Assembly (NCBI GenBank): GCA_947502355.1
Contig: CANMZP010000023.1
Span: forward strand, 1 to 64,000
Length of the DNA stretch: 64,000 nucleotides
Reading direction: 5' to 3'
Origin: an uncultured Thalassotalea sp.
GTDB lineage: Bacteria > Pseudomonadota > Gammaproteobacteria > Enterobacterales > Alteromonadaceae
The translations under genes were made by a program, and so were the position numbers. Positions 50,484 through 64,000 of the stretch are shown here, one piece after another. The first letter of the stretch is position 1. Every line of letters starts with the position of its first letter. Under the pieces are notes generated by a model that worked only from the letters and a program-made list of their open reading frames with translations, was not told the origin of the DNA and did not search any database.

Positions 50484-51476
50484 ATGAAGGTTAACTTTTC
50501 GGTACGTTCAATTTTTAGCGTCGTAAGTGTCGTTATCGTCTTATTTTATCTGCTCGGCGTCTTTTGGAGTTTTGAACCTGATCGCTTCGATGTGAAAGAA
50601 CAAGCCATAAGAGATGCCAAAACAGCGAATGTAAAACCTGTTGTCGGTTATACAACGACAACGGCGATTATTCGGGTGTCCGAAACGTTACTTGATAAGC
50701 CGGGTGGCTATCTTGCCAACGATGTTATGCCGCCTTCGGTCTTTTTAGATAATATTCCGGCTTGGGAGTTTGGTGCATTGGAAATGGTCCGTGATATGGC
50801 CTTGGTTATGCGCCAATCATTCAGTCGTTCGCAGTCGCAATCAGTACAAAACCAACACCTTAAAAATGCCCAACCAAAATTTAATATTGATGCATATAAC
50901 TGGGTTATGCCAAGCGCGGAAAGTGAATACCGCTCGGCAATTAAAGATATGTATAGCTACCGAACAGAATTAGCCGATCCGCTTATTCAGTCGTCACAGT
51001 TTTATGCCCGTGCAGATAACTTAAGCGATTACTTACGTGAAGTTGAAAAACGCATGGGCAGTTACTCACAACGATTAAGTGCCAGTGTCGGTCGTGAACA
51101 GTTAAATGTTGATTTAGCTGGTGACCAAAACGCGGTACAATCTACCTCAAGTGCCGGTCTTTTAGCTTTAAAAACATCATGGTGGAAAATTGATGATGTT
51201 TTTTATGAGGCACGTGGTGCCTCATGGGCACTTTTGCATTTACTTAAAGCCATCGAAGTGGATTTTGCCGATGTATTAGAAAAGAAAAATGCGGCGGTAA
51301 GCCTAGAGCAAATTATACGTGAGTTGGAGTCTACTCAAAGCACCGTATGGAGCCCAATTATTTTAAATGGCAGTGGTTTTGGTACCGTTGCTAATCACTC
51401 TCTTGTAATGGCTAATTACATTTCCCGTGCCAATGCGGCACTAATCGATTTACGAGAACTACTTTCTCAAGGATAA
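50484..51476 (+). CDS. DUF2333-family membrane-anchored protein
   Basis: This 330-residue protein has one N-terminal transmembrane helix (about 10-29, FSVVSVVIVLFYLLGVFWSF) and a large soluble, probably periplasmic, helical domain. The YTTTTAIIRVSETLLDKPGG and WWKIDDVFYEARGASWALLHLL regions fit the DUF2333 family, which is confined mainly to gammaproteobacteria. Function unknown. It sits between a copper chaperone gene (9 bp upstream) and an outer-membrane barrel gene (5 bp downstream), so the three are likely one transcript. Confidence 0.8.
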   Translation: MKVNFSVRSIFSVVSVVIVLFYLLGVFWSFEPDRFDVKEQAIRDAKTANVKPVVGYTTTTAIIRVSETLLDKPGGYLANDVMPPSVFLDNIPAWEFGALEMVRDMALVMRQSFSRSQSQSVQNQHLKNAQPKFNIDAYNWVMPSAESEYRSAIKDMYSYRTELADPLIQSSQFYARADNLSDYLREVEKRMGSYSQRLSASVGREQLNVDLAGDQNAVQSTSSAGLLALKTSWWKIDDVFYEARGASWALLHLLKAIEVDFADVLEKKNAAVSLEQIIRELESTQSTVWSPIILNGSGFGTVANHSLVMANYISRANAALIDLRELLSQG

Positions 51477-51481
51477 AAAAT

Positions 51482-52210
51482 ATGAAAAAATCTACAGCAA
51501 TCATTGCCAGTGCATTGATGTTAACCAGTTATAATGCAAGTGCTGATGCTTTAGGTGTGTATGCCGGTGCTCAGGTGTGGAATATGGCCTCTGAAGGTGG
51601 CCATGGTAGCACCAATGATCATTTGCAATACGATTACTCAGATGATGTACAAAACAGCTTTTATATCGCTTTTGAGCACCCAATCCCATTTTTACCTAAT
51701 GTGCGTGTAGCTCATAACGAAGTCAAAACCGATGCTGGTGACGTTATTCAGCAAAATGATTTTAATGATTTTATCGAAGGGCGTTCAGACATTGATTTTA
51801 CTTTTGTCGATTACACCCTCTACTATGAGATTTTAGACAACGATTTAGTTTCTATTGATCTTGGTGCGACGGTAAAAGATTTTGAAGGTGACTTATTAAG
51901 TGACGGTGATATTGGCTTTTTGGACGAGTCTGTCGACGAAATCATCCCTATGCTATACGCCAATGTGAGTGTTGGTTTACCACTAACGGGCTTGAGCTTT
52001 GTCGCACAGGGCAACTTTTTAAGTGTTGATGACAGCACCTTTACCGATTACCAGGTTGGTGTTGCTTATGCATTGATTGATAACTTATTAATCGATGTAA
52101 CGCTATCAGCAGGCTACAGAGTGATTGATCTTGAATTAGATGATGTTGACGACGTTGATGCTGATATTGACTTTGATGGTGCGTATGCGGGCGTTGAATT
52201 CCACTTTTAA
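51482..52210 (+). CDS. TIGR04219-family outer-membrane beta-barrel protein
   Basis: This 242-residue outer-membrane barrel has a signal peptide MKKSTAIIASALMLTSYNASA and alternating beta-strands starting LGVYAGAQVWNMASEG, then FYIAFEHPIPFLPNVRVAHN. It ends GAYAGVEFHF with a C-terminal Phe. The layout fits the TIGR04219 family of Vibrio/Shewanella/Colwellia outer-membrane proteins. It is acidic (many Asp), typical of marine surface proteins. Function is unknown. A strong terminator follows. Confidence 0.85.
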   Translation: MKKSTAIIASALMLTSYNASADALGVYAGAQVWNMASEGGHGSTNDHLQYDYSDDVQNSFYIAFEHPIPFLPNVRVAHNEVKTDAGDVIQQNDFNDFIEGRSDIDFTFVDYTLYYEILDNDLVSIDLGATVKDFEGDLLSDGDIGFLDESVDEIIPMLYANVSVGLPLTGLSFVAQGNFLSVDDSTFTDYQVGVAYALIDNLLIDVTLSAGYRVIDLELDDVDDVDADIDFDGAYAGVEFHF

Positions 52211-52231
52211 GTAACCGTTAGCTACAAATGA

Positions 52232-52258
52232 AAGAGGGCACCTAAATGGTGCCCTCTT
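52232..52258. terminator. Terminator between the TIGR04219 gene and gltD
   Basis: AAGAGGGCACC (52232-52242), loop TAAAT and GGTGCCCTCTT (52248-52258) form an 11-bp perfect stem between convergent genes. It probably serves both directions, though T-tracts are short. Confidence 0.8.
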
Positions 52259-52280
52259 GTCGTTTAAATATTAGTAATAA

Positions 52281-58192
<5,912 letters not shown>

Positions 58193-58525
58193 GCTTATCT
58201 CCTATAACTAGTGCTGTTGGAATGCATAAGGGCCGAATAAGAATAATTAATATATGAATAAGTATTGCAATTTCCAACGTGTCAATTTACGTAAGATATC
58301 GTTAAGGAGTGTAAAGGTCAATTAAAAATAGAGTTATTACTCATATCAATAATTACATTTTTTTAACTTTTAATCGCTTCTAGTAGAAATTTCAAGCAAA
58401 ACAAGGCTGGAGTTTGGGCTATGCGAATTTATGTAAACAATTACAAAATTAGTAAAGTTTGGACTCACTAAATAAATATTCAATTTGTAGTCGTTCTTTA
58501 GTGGTGCTTATTGCTCTGTTTTAAA
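58193..58525. other. Upstream region of gltB
   Basis: This AT-rich region directly upstream of gltB (minus strand) should contain its promoter. No riboswitch-like fold or clear -35/-10 pair was identified, and no open frame is present. Confidence 0.35.
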
Positions 58526-58605
58526 GCCGCTAAAGCGCTAAAGGGATAAGGCGGTAAGGCGGTAAGGCGGTAAAGGGATAAGGCGGTAAGGCGCTAAAGC
58601 GATAT
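58526..58605. repeat. Octamer tandem array, ten units of RGCGGTAA type
   Basis: Ten consecutive 8-bp units run from 58526 to 58605. They read GCCGCTAA, AGCGCTAA, AGGGATAA, GGCGGTAA three times, AGGGATAA, GGCGGTAA, GGCGCTAA and AGCGATAT. All end in TAA except the last. GC-rich units in an AT-rich gap between folE2 and gltB stand out. The array could expand or contract by slippage. Not coding. Confidence 0.9.
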
Positions 58606-58645
58606 AAAAAGGTCCTAGCACATTTACATAATCGAAGAATATAAA

Positions 58646-58672
58646 AAAAGCAGGCAATGAGAGCCTGCTTTT
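58646..58672 (-). terminator. Intrinsic terminator of folE2
   Basis: AAAAGCAGGC (58646-58655) and GCCTGCTTTT (58663-58672) form a 10-bp stem with a 7-base loop. On the minus strand seven T follow. It lies 25 bp beyond the folE2 stop. Confidence 0.92.
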
Positions 58673-58696
58673 GTCGATATTGAGGGAGCTTTTCTA

Positions 58697-59623
58697 TTAA
58701 GCTTTATAACCGCCTTCAATGCCTTTTGTGGTGATCGCTACTGCATCATGAGCATGTAGTGACTCTAAATGATTTATCTTCAACCAGAAGTCATCAAAAC
58801 CGCTGATTAAGTTCATTGCGTGCTGAACACGACGGGCGGCATCTTCACAGAACATCAGGTTTTGACCATTCAAACGAGCAAACTCTTGTTCGTCTTCACG
58901 TTTTACTGCGGCCTGTACTGGTGTTTGTAAAGCTGCTTCTACGGTATCGACAACATCTGTAATAGGGAATGTATCCACTTCTGAGTTCAGCTTAACTTTT
59001 ACTTCGGCGATTGAACGTTGGCTGTGTGGTGTGGCTACGATGCCTTCGGTTGTGCCCAACCATTGATGCATTTCTTCTTTGTTAATGCTGTCTTGTTCGG
59101 CAAATTTTTCCGTAAACGATTTTTGAATTAACTGTCTTGCTAGTGCTGCAGAACAAGGACACGTTGAAGAGTAGGCAATATCGATACATAATTCGACTTC
59201 CAGTTTCCCTTGTTCTAATTTACCTACGATGGTTACCGGATATACACGCCAGCCTAGCTTACCGCTTACCAGTGCCTGACGACGCATAGGGTAGTTAAAA
59301 TTAAACTTAACAAATGCGGTATCGCTTAGCTCTTCATGAGAGGTAATAAATTGCTCTAACAGTTTTACCAATGCTGGGTAGGTTAATGTGCCGTTGCTGG
59401 CTAGATCGTCTAATAATAAATACAGACGCGACATATGAATGCCTTTCGCTTGCGGATCATTAAGATTTACAAATGCATCAATATGAGCTGAAACCATACG
59501 TTCGGCTTCGTCTTTTGCTGCCAACATGATTGGCATTTCAATATTTCCCATGCCTACACGATCAAGTGTACCTTCGGTTTGTGCCGTTGTGTGGTTGGCG
59601 ATATCTGGCATTGATGTCGGCAT
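58697..59623 (-). CDS. folE2: GTP cyclohydrolase FolE2 (type IB)
   Basis: This 308-residue protein of the FolE2/COG1469 family converts GTP to dihydroneopterin triphosphate for folate, and in some bacteria queuosine, synthesis, without strict zinc dependence. Motifs visible are [22 protein letters not shown] (conserved His), the central [13 protein letters not shown] with the catalytic cysteine, TPHSQRS, and [13 protein letters not shown]. In bacteria with both FolE types, folE2 is often Zur-repressed. A zur gene is in this window, but no convincing Zur box was seen upstream. Single gene on the minus strand. Confidence 0.93.
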   Translation of the reverse strand: MPTSMPDIANHTTAQTEGTLDRVGMGNIEMPIMLAAKDEAERMVSAHIDAFVNLNDPQAKGIHMSRLYLLLDDLASNGTLTYPALVKLLEQFITSHEELSDTAFVKFNFNYPMRRQALVSGKLGWRVYPVTIVGKLEQGKLEVELCIDIAYSSTCPCSAALARQLIQKSFTEKFAEQDSINKEEMHQWLGTTEGIVATPHSQRSIAEVKVKLNSEVDTFPITDVVDTVEAALQTPVQAAVKREDEQEFARLNGQNLMFCEDAARRVQHAMNLISGFDDFWLKINHLESLHAHDAVAITTKGIEGGYKA

Positions 59624-60037
59624 TATAGCTCCGCTTAATGTTTAATCTATTAAATTTGAATTTGAGTACTGCAAATACTGCACCTCAAGGGCGCGTATTT
59701 TAACGAATTGCAAAGTAATTTTTTAGCTTTTTTTAGTGTTTTTTCTAAATTTGTGCTAATAACGAGCAAACCCGAGTAAATTAGTGGGGTATTTTAGAGG
59801 TTTTTTGTCATAAATCAATGCATCATAACTAAAACTTTATTTCGTTTTGTTAAGGTGGTGTTGGTTTTGTTTGAATGCCTTGTGATCTTTTACTTTGTTT
59901 ACTGATCTTTTGTTTAAAAGCACTTAAAAAGGAAGATAAACATAGAAAAGCATGTTATGTTTTGCCAAAATACCAGATAACAAAACACAACAAATAATAA
60001 CAAAAAGTGTTCACGTAAATATGTTAAGGGAAACACA
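59624..60037. other. Divergent region between folE2 and the hpt gene
   Basis: This 414-bp AT-rich gap lies between divergent genes. It is rich in T-runs (59718-59750) and should hold both promoters. No operator, riboswitch or small gene was recognised. Confidence 0.35.
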
Positions 60038-60376
60038 ATGGACGTTTTAAACTTTGAGATCATAAACCAATATAAAGACATGCTTGGTGCAGAAATGTTC
60101 CTAGAGACGGTAGATTTATATGAACAGCAAACCGTTGAGTACTTTGAAAAGTTAGAAGATGCGATTGGCGCAGAGGATTACAAGCAGTGGAAAGATAGCT
60201 GCCATGTAATTAAATCGGCTTCAGGAAATGTTGGCTTGAAAGCGGTTTACACAAAAGTTGCCGCAATGGAATATTGTGAAGACTCTTTTGCTGAATTAGC
60301 AGACCAATTACAAACGTTGAAACAATTAAATGTTGATGGCTTAGTAGAGATAAAAAAATGGCTAACCCAAGGTTAG
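60038..60376 (+). CDS. Stand-alone Hpt phosphotransfer protein
   Basis: This 112-residue four-helix Hpt-domain protein has the phospho-accepting His56 in SCHVIKSASGNVGL. No kinase or receiver domain is attached. It lies convergent to arcA, 60 bp away. In Shewanella oneidensis a separate HptA relays phosphate to ArcA because the sensor kinase lacks its own Hpt domain. The placement here suggests the same split Arc phosphorelay. A good start with AAGGGAAA upstream. The Shewanella comparison is established; its application here is inference. Confidence 0.85.
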   Translation: MDVLNFEIINQYKDMLGAEMFLETVDLYEQQTVEYFEKLEDAIGAEDYKQWKDSCHVIKSASGNVGLKAVYTKVAAMEYCEDSFAELADQLQTLKQLNVDGLVEIKKWLTQG

Positions 60377-60380
60377 CCAT
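60358..60380 (-). terminator. Intrinsic terminator of arcA inside the hpt 3' end
   Basis: ATGGCTAACC (60358-60367), loop CAA and GGTTAGCCAT (60371-60380) form a 10-bp stem. On the minus strand it is followed by seven T. It overlaps the last codons and stop of the hpt gene, 57 bp past the arcA stop. A second hairpin, AGGTTATAT / ATATAACCT, lies at 60396-60424. Confidence 0.8.
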
Positions 60381-60436
60381 CTTAGAAGTCTTTAGAGGTT
60401 ATATGTAGTTAAACGATATAACCTTAATTGAGTTTC

Positions 60437-61150
60437 TTAGCTCAATGTACCGATAAAGCGGTAACCTTCACCGTGAATGGTGTTAATGAATTCACCATTA
60501 GTATCATCGGTTTCAAAGTGCTTACGTAGACGACGGATGGTAACGTCAACACTTCTATCGTTCTCGCGTAAATCACGACCTGTCATTTCTTGAATTAATG
60601 CCTGGCGAGTAACAATCTTGCCTTGGTTTTTCATTAATAAACGTAATGCGCGGTACTCACCACGAGGAATTGGGAAAACCTTACCTTGAGGCGATGTCAT
60701 GCGACGTGAGTTTGGATCCAATGTCCAGTTATTAAATTCGATTGCTTCTGTATCATTGGTTTCTTTTGGCGCTTCAGTTTTCTGAATACGCTTTAATAAG
60801 TTACGAACACGAATCGTTAATTCACGTGGATTAAATGGTTTGGTGATGTAATCATCTGCACCAATTTCTAAACCTAATACTTTATCTACTTCACTGTCAC
60901 GGCCAGTAATAAAGACTAAACCTGTTGCTGTGTTTTCTACGATATCACGTGCTAATAATAAACCGTTTTTGCCTGGTAAATTAATGTCCATAAGAACAAG
61001 ATCAATGTTGTTTGTTTTCAACGCTTGTTCCATGCTGTCGCCGTCTGCTGCAACGATTGCGTTGTAGCCTTCTGCTTCAAAAAGGTTCTTTAAATTTAAA
61101 CGTGTAACTTCTTCATCTTCTACGATAAGAATGTTTGCTTGGATGTTCAT
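60437..61150 (-). CDS. arcA: Aerobic respiration control response regulator ArcA
   Basis: This 237-residue OmpR-type response regulator (E. coli ArcA 238) has a receiver domain with acidic pocket VEDEE, phospho-acceptor Asp55 in LMDINLPGKNGLLLARDI, and Lys in DYITKPFNPRELTIR. A winged-helix domain follows (about 135-235; ENDRSVDVTIRRLRKHFE, TIHGEGYRF). The MDINLPGKNGLLLAR and GLEIGADDYITKPFNPREL blocks are nearly identical to ArcA. It controls respiratory versus anaerobic metabolism. The kinase gene is not adjacent; the convergent Hpt protein is a likely phosphodonor. Confidence 0.96.
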   Translation of the reverse strand: MNIQANILIVEDEEVTRLNLKNLFEAEGYNAIVAADGDSMEQALKTNNIDLVLMDINLPGKNGLLLARDIVENTATGLVFITGRDSEVDKVLGLEIGADDYITKPFNPRELTIRVRNLLKRIQKTEAPKETNDTEAIEFNNWTLDPNSRRMTSPQGKVFPIPRGEYRALRLLMKNQGKIVTRQALIQEMTGRDLRENDRSVDVTIRRLRKHFETDDTNGEFINTIHGEGYRFIGTLS

Positions 61151-61499
61151 ACTATGCCCCTAGTAAAATTGCTAATGAGGTATCGTCCTGATTACTCCTC
61201 ACCCAATGAATTTTTAGCTGAAACATGCAGTGTGCTACGACAGTAAAAATTCAAATATGAAATTAATTGCTGCATATGATAGTAGATGTGATAAAAACTA
61301 CAATCATTAAATTGTTGCGTAAATGTAAGCCTTAAGTGAATAAATAAGCACCTAAAACGCACTTATGTTATTGATATTAAAACCGTTGTTTGTTTCTTTG
61401 TTGTTTTTGTACAAAAGTTTAATATTGAAACGTATTGTAATTTTTGACATTTTTATCACCTGATTTCACTAAAAACTGACAAAAAGCAGTAACGGCTCT

Positions 61500-61562
61500 G
61501 TTGATTTGTTGTGAAATCCGGTTGATTAATTGTGAACTGTGGTTGGTTTTTTGCTCTCAATG
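61500..61562. repeat. Three 21-bp-phased direct repeats upstream of arcA
   Basis: GTTGAT at 61500, GTTGAT at 61521 and GTTGGT at 61542 are spaced exactly 21 bp. The first two 21-mers agree at most positions (GTTGATT..TTGTGAA.T..G). Two-helical-turn phasing suggests cooperative protein binding. ArcA boxes are also phased direct repeats of a GTTAATTAAA-like element, so autoregulation is one option. The site is about 350 bp upstream of the arcA start. Nothing else was recognised in 61151-61624. Confidence 0.45.
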
Positions 61563-61624
61563 TTACACTTGGCTATAAATTAACCAAAGATCAACAAGGT
61601 TTTTTTGAGAATTTAAAAATCTAA

Positions 61625-62671
61625 TTAGTTTTTTGTACAATAATGGATGGCGAAACCTTTACGATTCGCCAGTTGTTCTACGTTACCTAGCTCGGCTTTA
61701 ATAATCGGAGCATATCGTAAAAAGTTGTTGGCAACTATGGTTAGGTTGCCTTGCTTAAGCAGATGCTTTTTGATGTCCTTTAAAAACGTTTCCGTAGTTT
61801 GATAGTTGGTTTTGATGCCTTGATGAAATGGCGGGTTTGATACGACACTTTGATAATTGCCTTTTACCGCGGACAATCCATCCGAAGGGTATACCTGTCC
61901 AGTTAGGTTATTTAACTGCAAAGTTTTTTTAGCACTTGCTATGGCTAAAGCATTCACATCAAGCATCTCAACTTGTGTTTTAGCAAACCGAGTTTTAATA
62001 AACGCGCCAATGACCCCCGCACCACAGCCAAAATCAAGGACTTTGCCGTGCATGTCAGCTGGTAAGTGTTGCAGTAATAAGTGGGTACCGTGATCCAACT
62101 CAGTACTACTAAATACACCTGGTAAGCTAGCAATGGTTAACTGAGTATCTTCAACATTTATGTCATAGGTTTTATACCAGTCATCTAAATTAAAACTATT
62201 GGCTTGGTTGTTAAATTGCATGCTAAATAAAGAACAATGTCGGGCAGAATCGACTTTTTGCGCATTAATGGCTACGTTGGTAACCAGCTTTTGCGACGAT
62301 TTCACCCCACCTTTATTTTCGCCGACAATGAGAATCGTGGCATTTTCTGCTAGATGTGGCGTAAGCATGGCAAGAATGAACTGAAATTCGGGTTTGGATT
62401 TTGGGAAGTAGATAATGGCCAAATCGTGTTTTTGCTCGACCTTTCGCTGATATTGCTCAGAAAACTGATTTAATACGCTAGGGTATCGCTGTTTGCTAGC
62501 CATGTAGTGGGCAAAGTTTAATTGATACTGACTGATTTGAGCATTTGCATTTAGCTTTATCAGGTGTGATATGAGTTCATTATCTGGGCAGCCCACCACA
62601 AGCGGGCATTGTGCGTTAAGGTATTCTTCATTGCGGAGCAATAATTGCGAAGGATTAGAAAGTGACATCAA
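61625..62671 (-). CDS. rsmC: 16S rRNA (guanine1207-N2)-methyltransferase RsmC
   Basis: This 348-residue protein (E. coli RsmC 343) has a degenerate N-terminal methyltransferase-like domain (NPSQLLLRNEEYLN, IIYFPKSKPEFQFILAML, VGENKGGVKS, KVDSARHCSLF) and an active C-terminal Rossmann domain. Motif I is VLDFGCGAGVIGAF (about 218) and the catalytic motif IV is VVSNPPFHQGIKT (about 275). LPGVFSSTELDHGTHLLLQ links the two. It methylates G1207 in the 30S subunit. Two adjacent ATG codons leave a one-residue start ambiguity. Confidence 0.93.
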   Translation of the reverse strand: MMSLSNPSQLLLRNEEYLNAQCPLVVGCPDNELISHLIKLNANAQISQYQLNFAHYMASKQRYPSVLNQFSEQYQRKVEQKHDLAIIYFPKSKPEFQFILAMLTPHLAENATILIVGENKGGVKSSQKLVTNVAINAQKVDSARHCSLFSMQFNNQANSFNLDDWYKTYDINVEDTQLTIASLPGVFSSTELDHGTHLLLQHLPADMHGKVLDFGCGAGVIGAFIKTRFAKTQVEMLDVNALAIASAKKTLQLNNLTGQVYPSDGLSAVKGNYQSVVSNPPFHQGIKTNYQTTETFLKDIKKHLLKQGNLTIVANNFLRYAPIIKAELGNVEQLANRKGFAIHYCTKN

Positions 62672-62800
62672 TAGATTCCAGATAAAACAAAATTGCCCGT
62701 ATTTTCTTAAGTTTAGACAACAGAGTAAATACCCGAGCGTAGATTTATGATTAGTTTAGAATATTTTTTTAAGAAAAGTGGATAAAAACGCTCTCACTGG

Positions 62801-62830
62801 TTGAAAAACGTAAAATTGCGTGATTATAAT
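62801..62830 (+). promoter_or_regulatory. Strong sigma-70-like promoter without an obvious gene
   Basis: TTGAAA (62801-62806) and TATAAT (62825-62830) are separated by 18 bp, a near-consensus promoter on the plus strand. The predicted start (about 62837) lies 400 bp upstream of dapA, and no open frame follows directly. It could drive a long dapA leader or an independent RNA. Confidence 0.55.
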
Positions 62831-62835
62831 ACGTT

Positions 62836-63130
62836 AAATCAGTGTTAACGCGAATGGCGCTGATGGTATCGCCCTTATATTAAAGGGCCAGAAGAGGAGC
62901 ATTAACCAGGTAACGGTTTCGAGGAGAACAAACTCCAATGACAAATCGAGAGGGGGATTAATGCCGAGACAACTATATATTTGTTGATATAGCTTGTCGG
63001 ACGTTTGGGTTGAATCCCTTCGGCTGTCACTTTTTCGACCTGAGCAGGCAAAAAAGTGGAGAACTTCTGGTCTTTGTGCGCTTAACGCACAAATTCCTGT
63101 TTCTTCCTTTATCCTCAACTTGTCGAACAA
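62836..63130. other. Hairpin-rich intergenic region, possible RNA or repeat element
   Basis: Perfect inverted repeats occur at 62871-62888 (GCCCTT/AAGGGC, six-base loop), 63028-63058 (CACTTTTT/AAAAAGTG) and 63073-63093 (TTTGTGCG/CGCACAAA, five-base loop). A near-consensus promoter sits just upstream. There is no terminator-like T-run at the end. A minus-strand open frame spans it but lacks coding character. It may be a structured untranslated RNA, a dapA leader, or a dispersed intergenic repeat. No known RNA family was recognised. Confidence 0.4.
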
Positions 63131-63181
63131 TCCCATTATAGTGGGGTTACTATTTGCTGCATTTGCGACAGCCTTTTGCTG

Positions 63182-63187
63182 TATAAT
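63182..63187 (+). promoter_or_regulatory. Candidate -10 element of dapA
   Basis: A perfect TATAAT lies 49 bp before the dapA start. No well-spaced -35 was found: TTGCGA is only 13 bp upstream and TTGCTG is 22 bp upstream. Confidence 0.4.
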
Positions 63188-63235
63188 ACCCAGATTGCAG
63201 TTTTGTACTCCAATTGAGACGTTTAGAGATATTTA

Positions 63236-64000
63236 ATGACAAGTTTTACCCACAACATCAATGATTTTGCTTTATGGACGGCGTTAGTCACTCCATTTAC
63301 TGCCGATGGCAACATCGATTTCCCTAGTCTGTCTGCTTTAGTTGCAGAGCAACAAGCGGCAAATAATGCCATTTTGTTATGTGGCAGTACAGGAGAAGGT
63401 TTAGCGCTCGAAACAGCAGAGCAATTAAGCATTGTTAAATTTGTTTGTGAACTAAAACCTTCTGTGCCGTTAATGGTTGCCGTGGGGGGCTACAATTTAC
63501 AGCAGCAACTTGCTTGGATTGAACAGTGCAATACCTTAGCAATTGATGCCTATTTACTCACCGCGCCAATTTATGCAAAACCGGGTGTGGTCGGGCAAAC
63601 GCAATGGTTTAAGGCTTTAATGGATGCCTCTGACAATCCTTGTATGATCTATAATGTGCCATCGCGTAGTGGTGTGAGTATTGATGTTGATTGCATTGCG
63701 AACTTGGCTAAGCACCCTAATATGTGGGCAATGAAAGAAGCCAGTGGCGATATCAATCAGTTTTTGGCTTATCAGCAAGCCGCTCCTAAAGTTAAAATGT
63801 TTTCCGGAGAAGATGGTTTAATGCCGTATTTGGCCAGTGCCGGTGCCGTTGGTTTAGTATCCGTGTGTTCTAATGCTTGGCCACAAGCGACCCATTGTTA
63901 CGTGCAAAAATCAGTGGAAGGTGGTCATGATCCTAAGCTGTTTGCAATTTGGAGTACGGCTATTGACAGTTTATTTGAAGTGGCCAACCCAATCCCTGTA
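63236..64000 (+). CDS. dapA: 4-hydroxy-tetrahydrodipicolinate synthase (partial, 3' end outside window)
   Basis: The first 255 codons of a DHDPS-family TIM-barrel enzyme run open to the window edge. LWTALVTPFTADGNIDF, GSTGE (50-54), YNVPSRSGV with the catalytic Tyr139, and MKEASGD with the Schiff-base Lys167 are all present. It condenses pyruvate and aspartate semialdehyde in lysine and diaminopimelate synthesis. Family members are about 290-300 residues, so about 40 are missing. The ATG at 63236 follows GAGATATTTA, a weak ribosome-binding site. Confidence 0.93.
   Translation, partial: MTSFTHNINDFALWTALVTPFTADGNIDFPSLSALVAEQQAANNAILLCGSTGEGLALETAEQLSIVKFVCELKPSVPLMVAVGGYNLQQQLAWIEQCNTLAIDAYLLTAPIYAKPGVVGQTQWFKALMDASDNPCMIYNVPSRSGVSIDVDCIANLAKHPNMWAMKEASGDINQFLAYQQAAPKVKMFSGEDGLMPYLASAGAVGLVSVCSNAWPQATHCYVQKSVEGGHDPKLFAIWSTAIDSLFEVANPIPV

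Noticed and set aside
58193-58500. Glutamine riboswitch or other leader element of gltB
   Set aside because: No recognisable conserved core or convincing secondary structure was seen in this AT-rich stretch.
59624-59760. Zur box upstream of folE2
   Set aside because: A zur gene and folE2 share the window, but no sequence close to the Zur consensus palindrome could be found here.
62834-63136. 100-codon minus-strand open frame between rsmC and dapA
   Set aside because: Cys/Ser/Arg-rich composition, overlap with strong hairpins and lack of a ribosome-binding site argue against coding.

Overview
The window is a chromosomal segment of an AT-rich marine gammaproteobacterium. Gene content and protein style point to the order Alteromonadales, most like Colwelliaceae (Colwellia/Thalassotalea). 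Pointers are the rpmE-priA-ftsN-hslVU synteny, DUF3718-type and TIGR02922-type small proteins, an ArcA with a separate Hpt protein beside it, and a BetT-type choline/betaine carrier. The assignment is inferred from protein families, not from a marker-gene tree. No rRNA, tRNA, intact insertion sequence, prophage or CRISPR array was recognised.

Layout. 1-5,650: an rnpB-derived scrap, three small secreted DUF3718-like paralogues, an NfeD/slipin membrane operon and a CPBP protease. 5,886-9,857: a Na/Pi cotransporter and a BCCT carrier. 10,295-14,166: histidine degradation (hutG-hutI), then a Tat-exported class V aminotransferase-like protein behind a 32-bp perfect palindrome. 14,278-21,904: housekeeping (rraA, rpmE, priA, ftsN, hslVU under a candidate sigma-32 promoter, and DUF971, DUF1456 and DUF454 proteins). 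22,103-24,298: an ECF sigma / anti-sigma-like / DUF4097 operon. 24,433-29,235: prkA-yeaH-spoVR. 29,327-32,707: dnaB, alr, a TIGR02922-like protein and zur. 33,021-35,978: a large lipoprotein alpha-glucan hydrolase. 36,080-37,951: nsrR, nnrS and a 29-residue Cys-rich peptide, with two candidate NsrR operators. 38,009-38,212: a 4 x 51-bp tandem repeat. 38,310-41,137: yhcC, dusA, a tiny membrane peptide and an exported DUF1805 protein. 41,134-47,798: a divergent LysR regulator and a four-gene envelope amine-oxidation cluster. 48,010-49,897: a sigma-54-type phage-shock operon with unusual members. 50,022-52,210: PCu(A)C, DUF2333 and a TIGR04219 barrel. 52,281-58,192: gltBD. 58,697-64,000: folE2, hpt/arcA, rsmC, an unexplained structured intergenic region and the 5' part of dapA.

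The two most interesting systems are these. (1) A Tat-exported flavin amine oxidase, a dihaem cytochrome c, a secreted RidA and a TonB-dependent receptor under a divergent LysR regulator. Together they look like a periplasmic amine dehydrogenase route that passes electrons to cytochrome c and hydrolyses the imine product outside the cytoplasm. (2) A nitric-oxide module in which NsrR probably controls both its own gene, through an operator buried in the upstream gene's terminator, and a 29-residue CCGGCG peptide. The psp operon is also atypical: its first gene encodes a secreted protein, and a 33-residue membrane peptide occupies the place of pspB.
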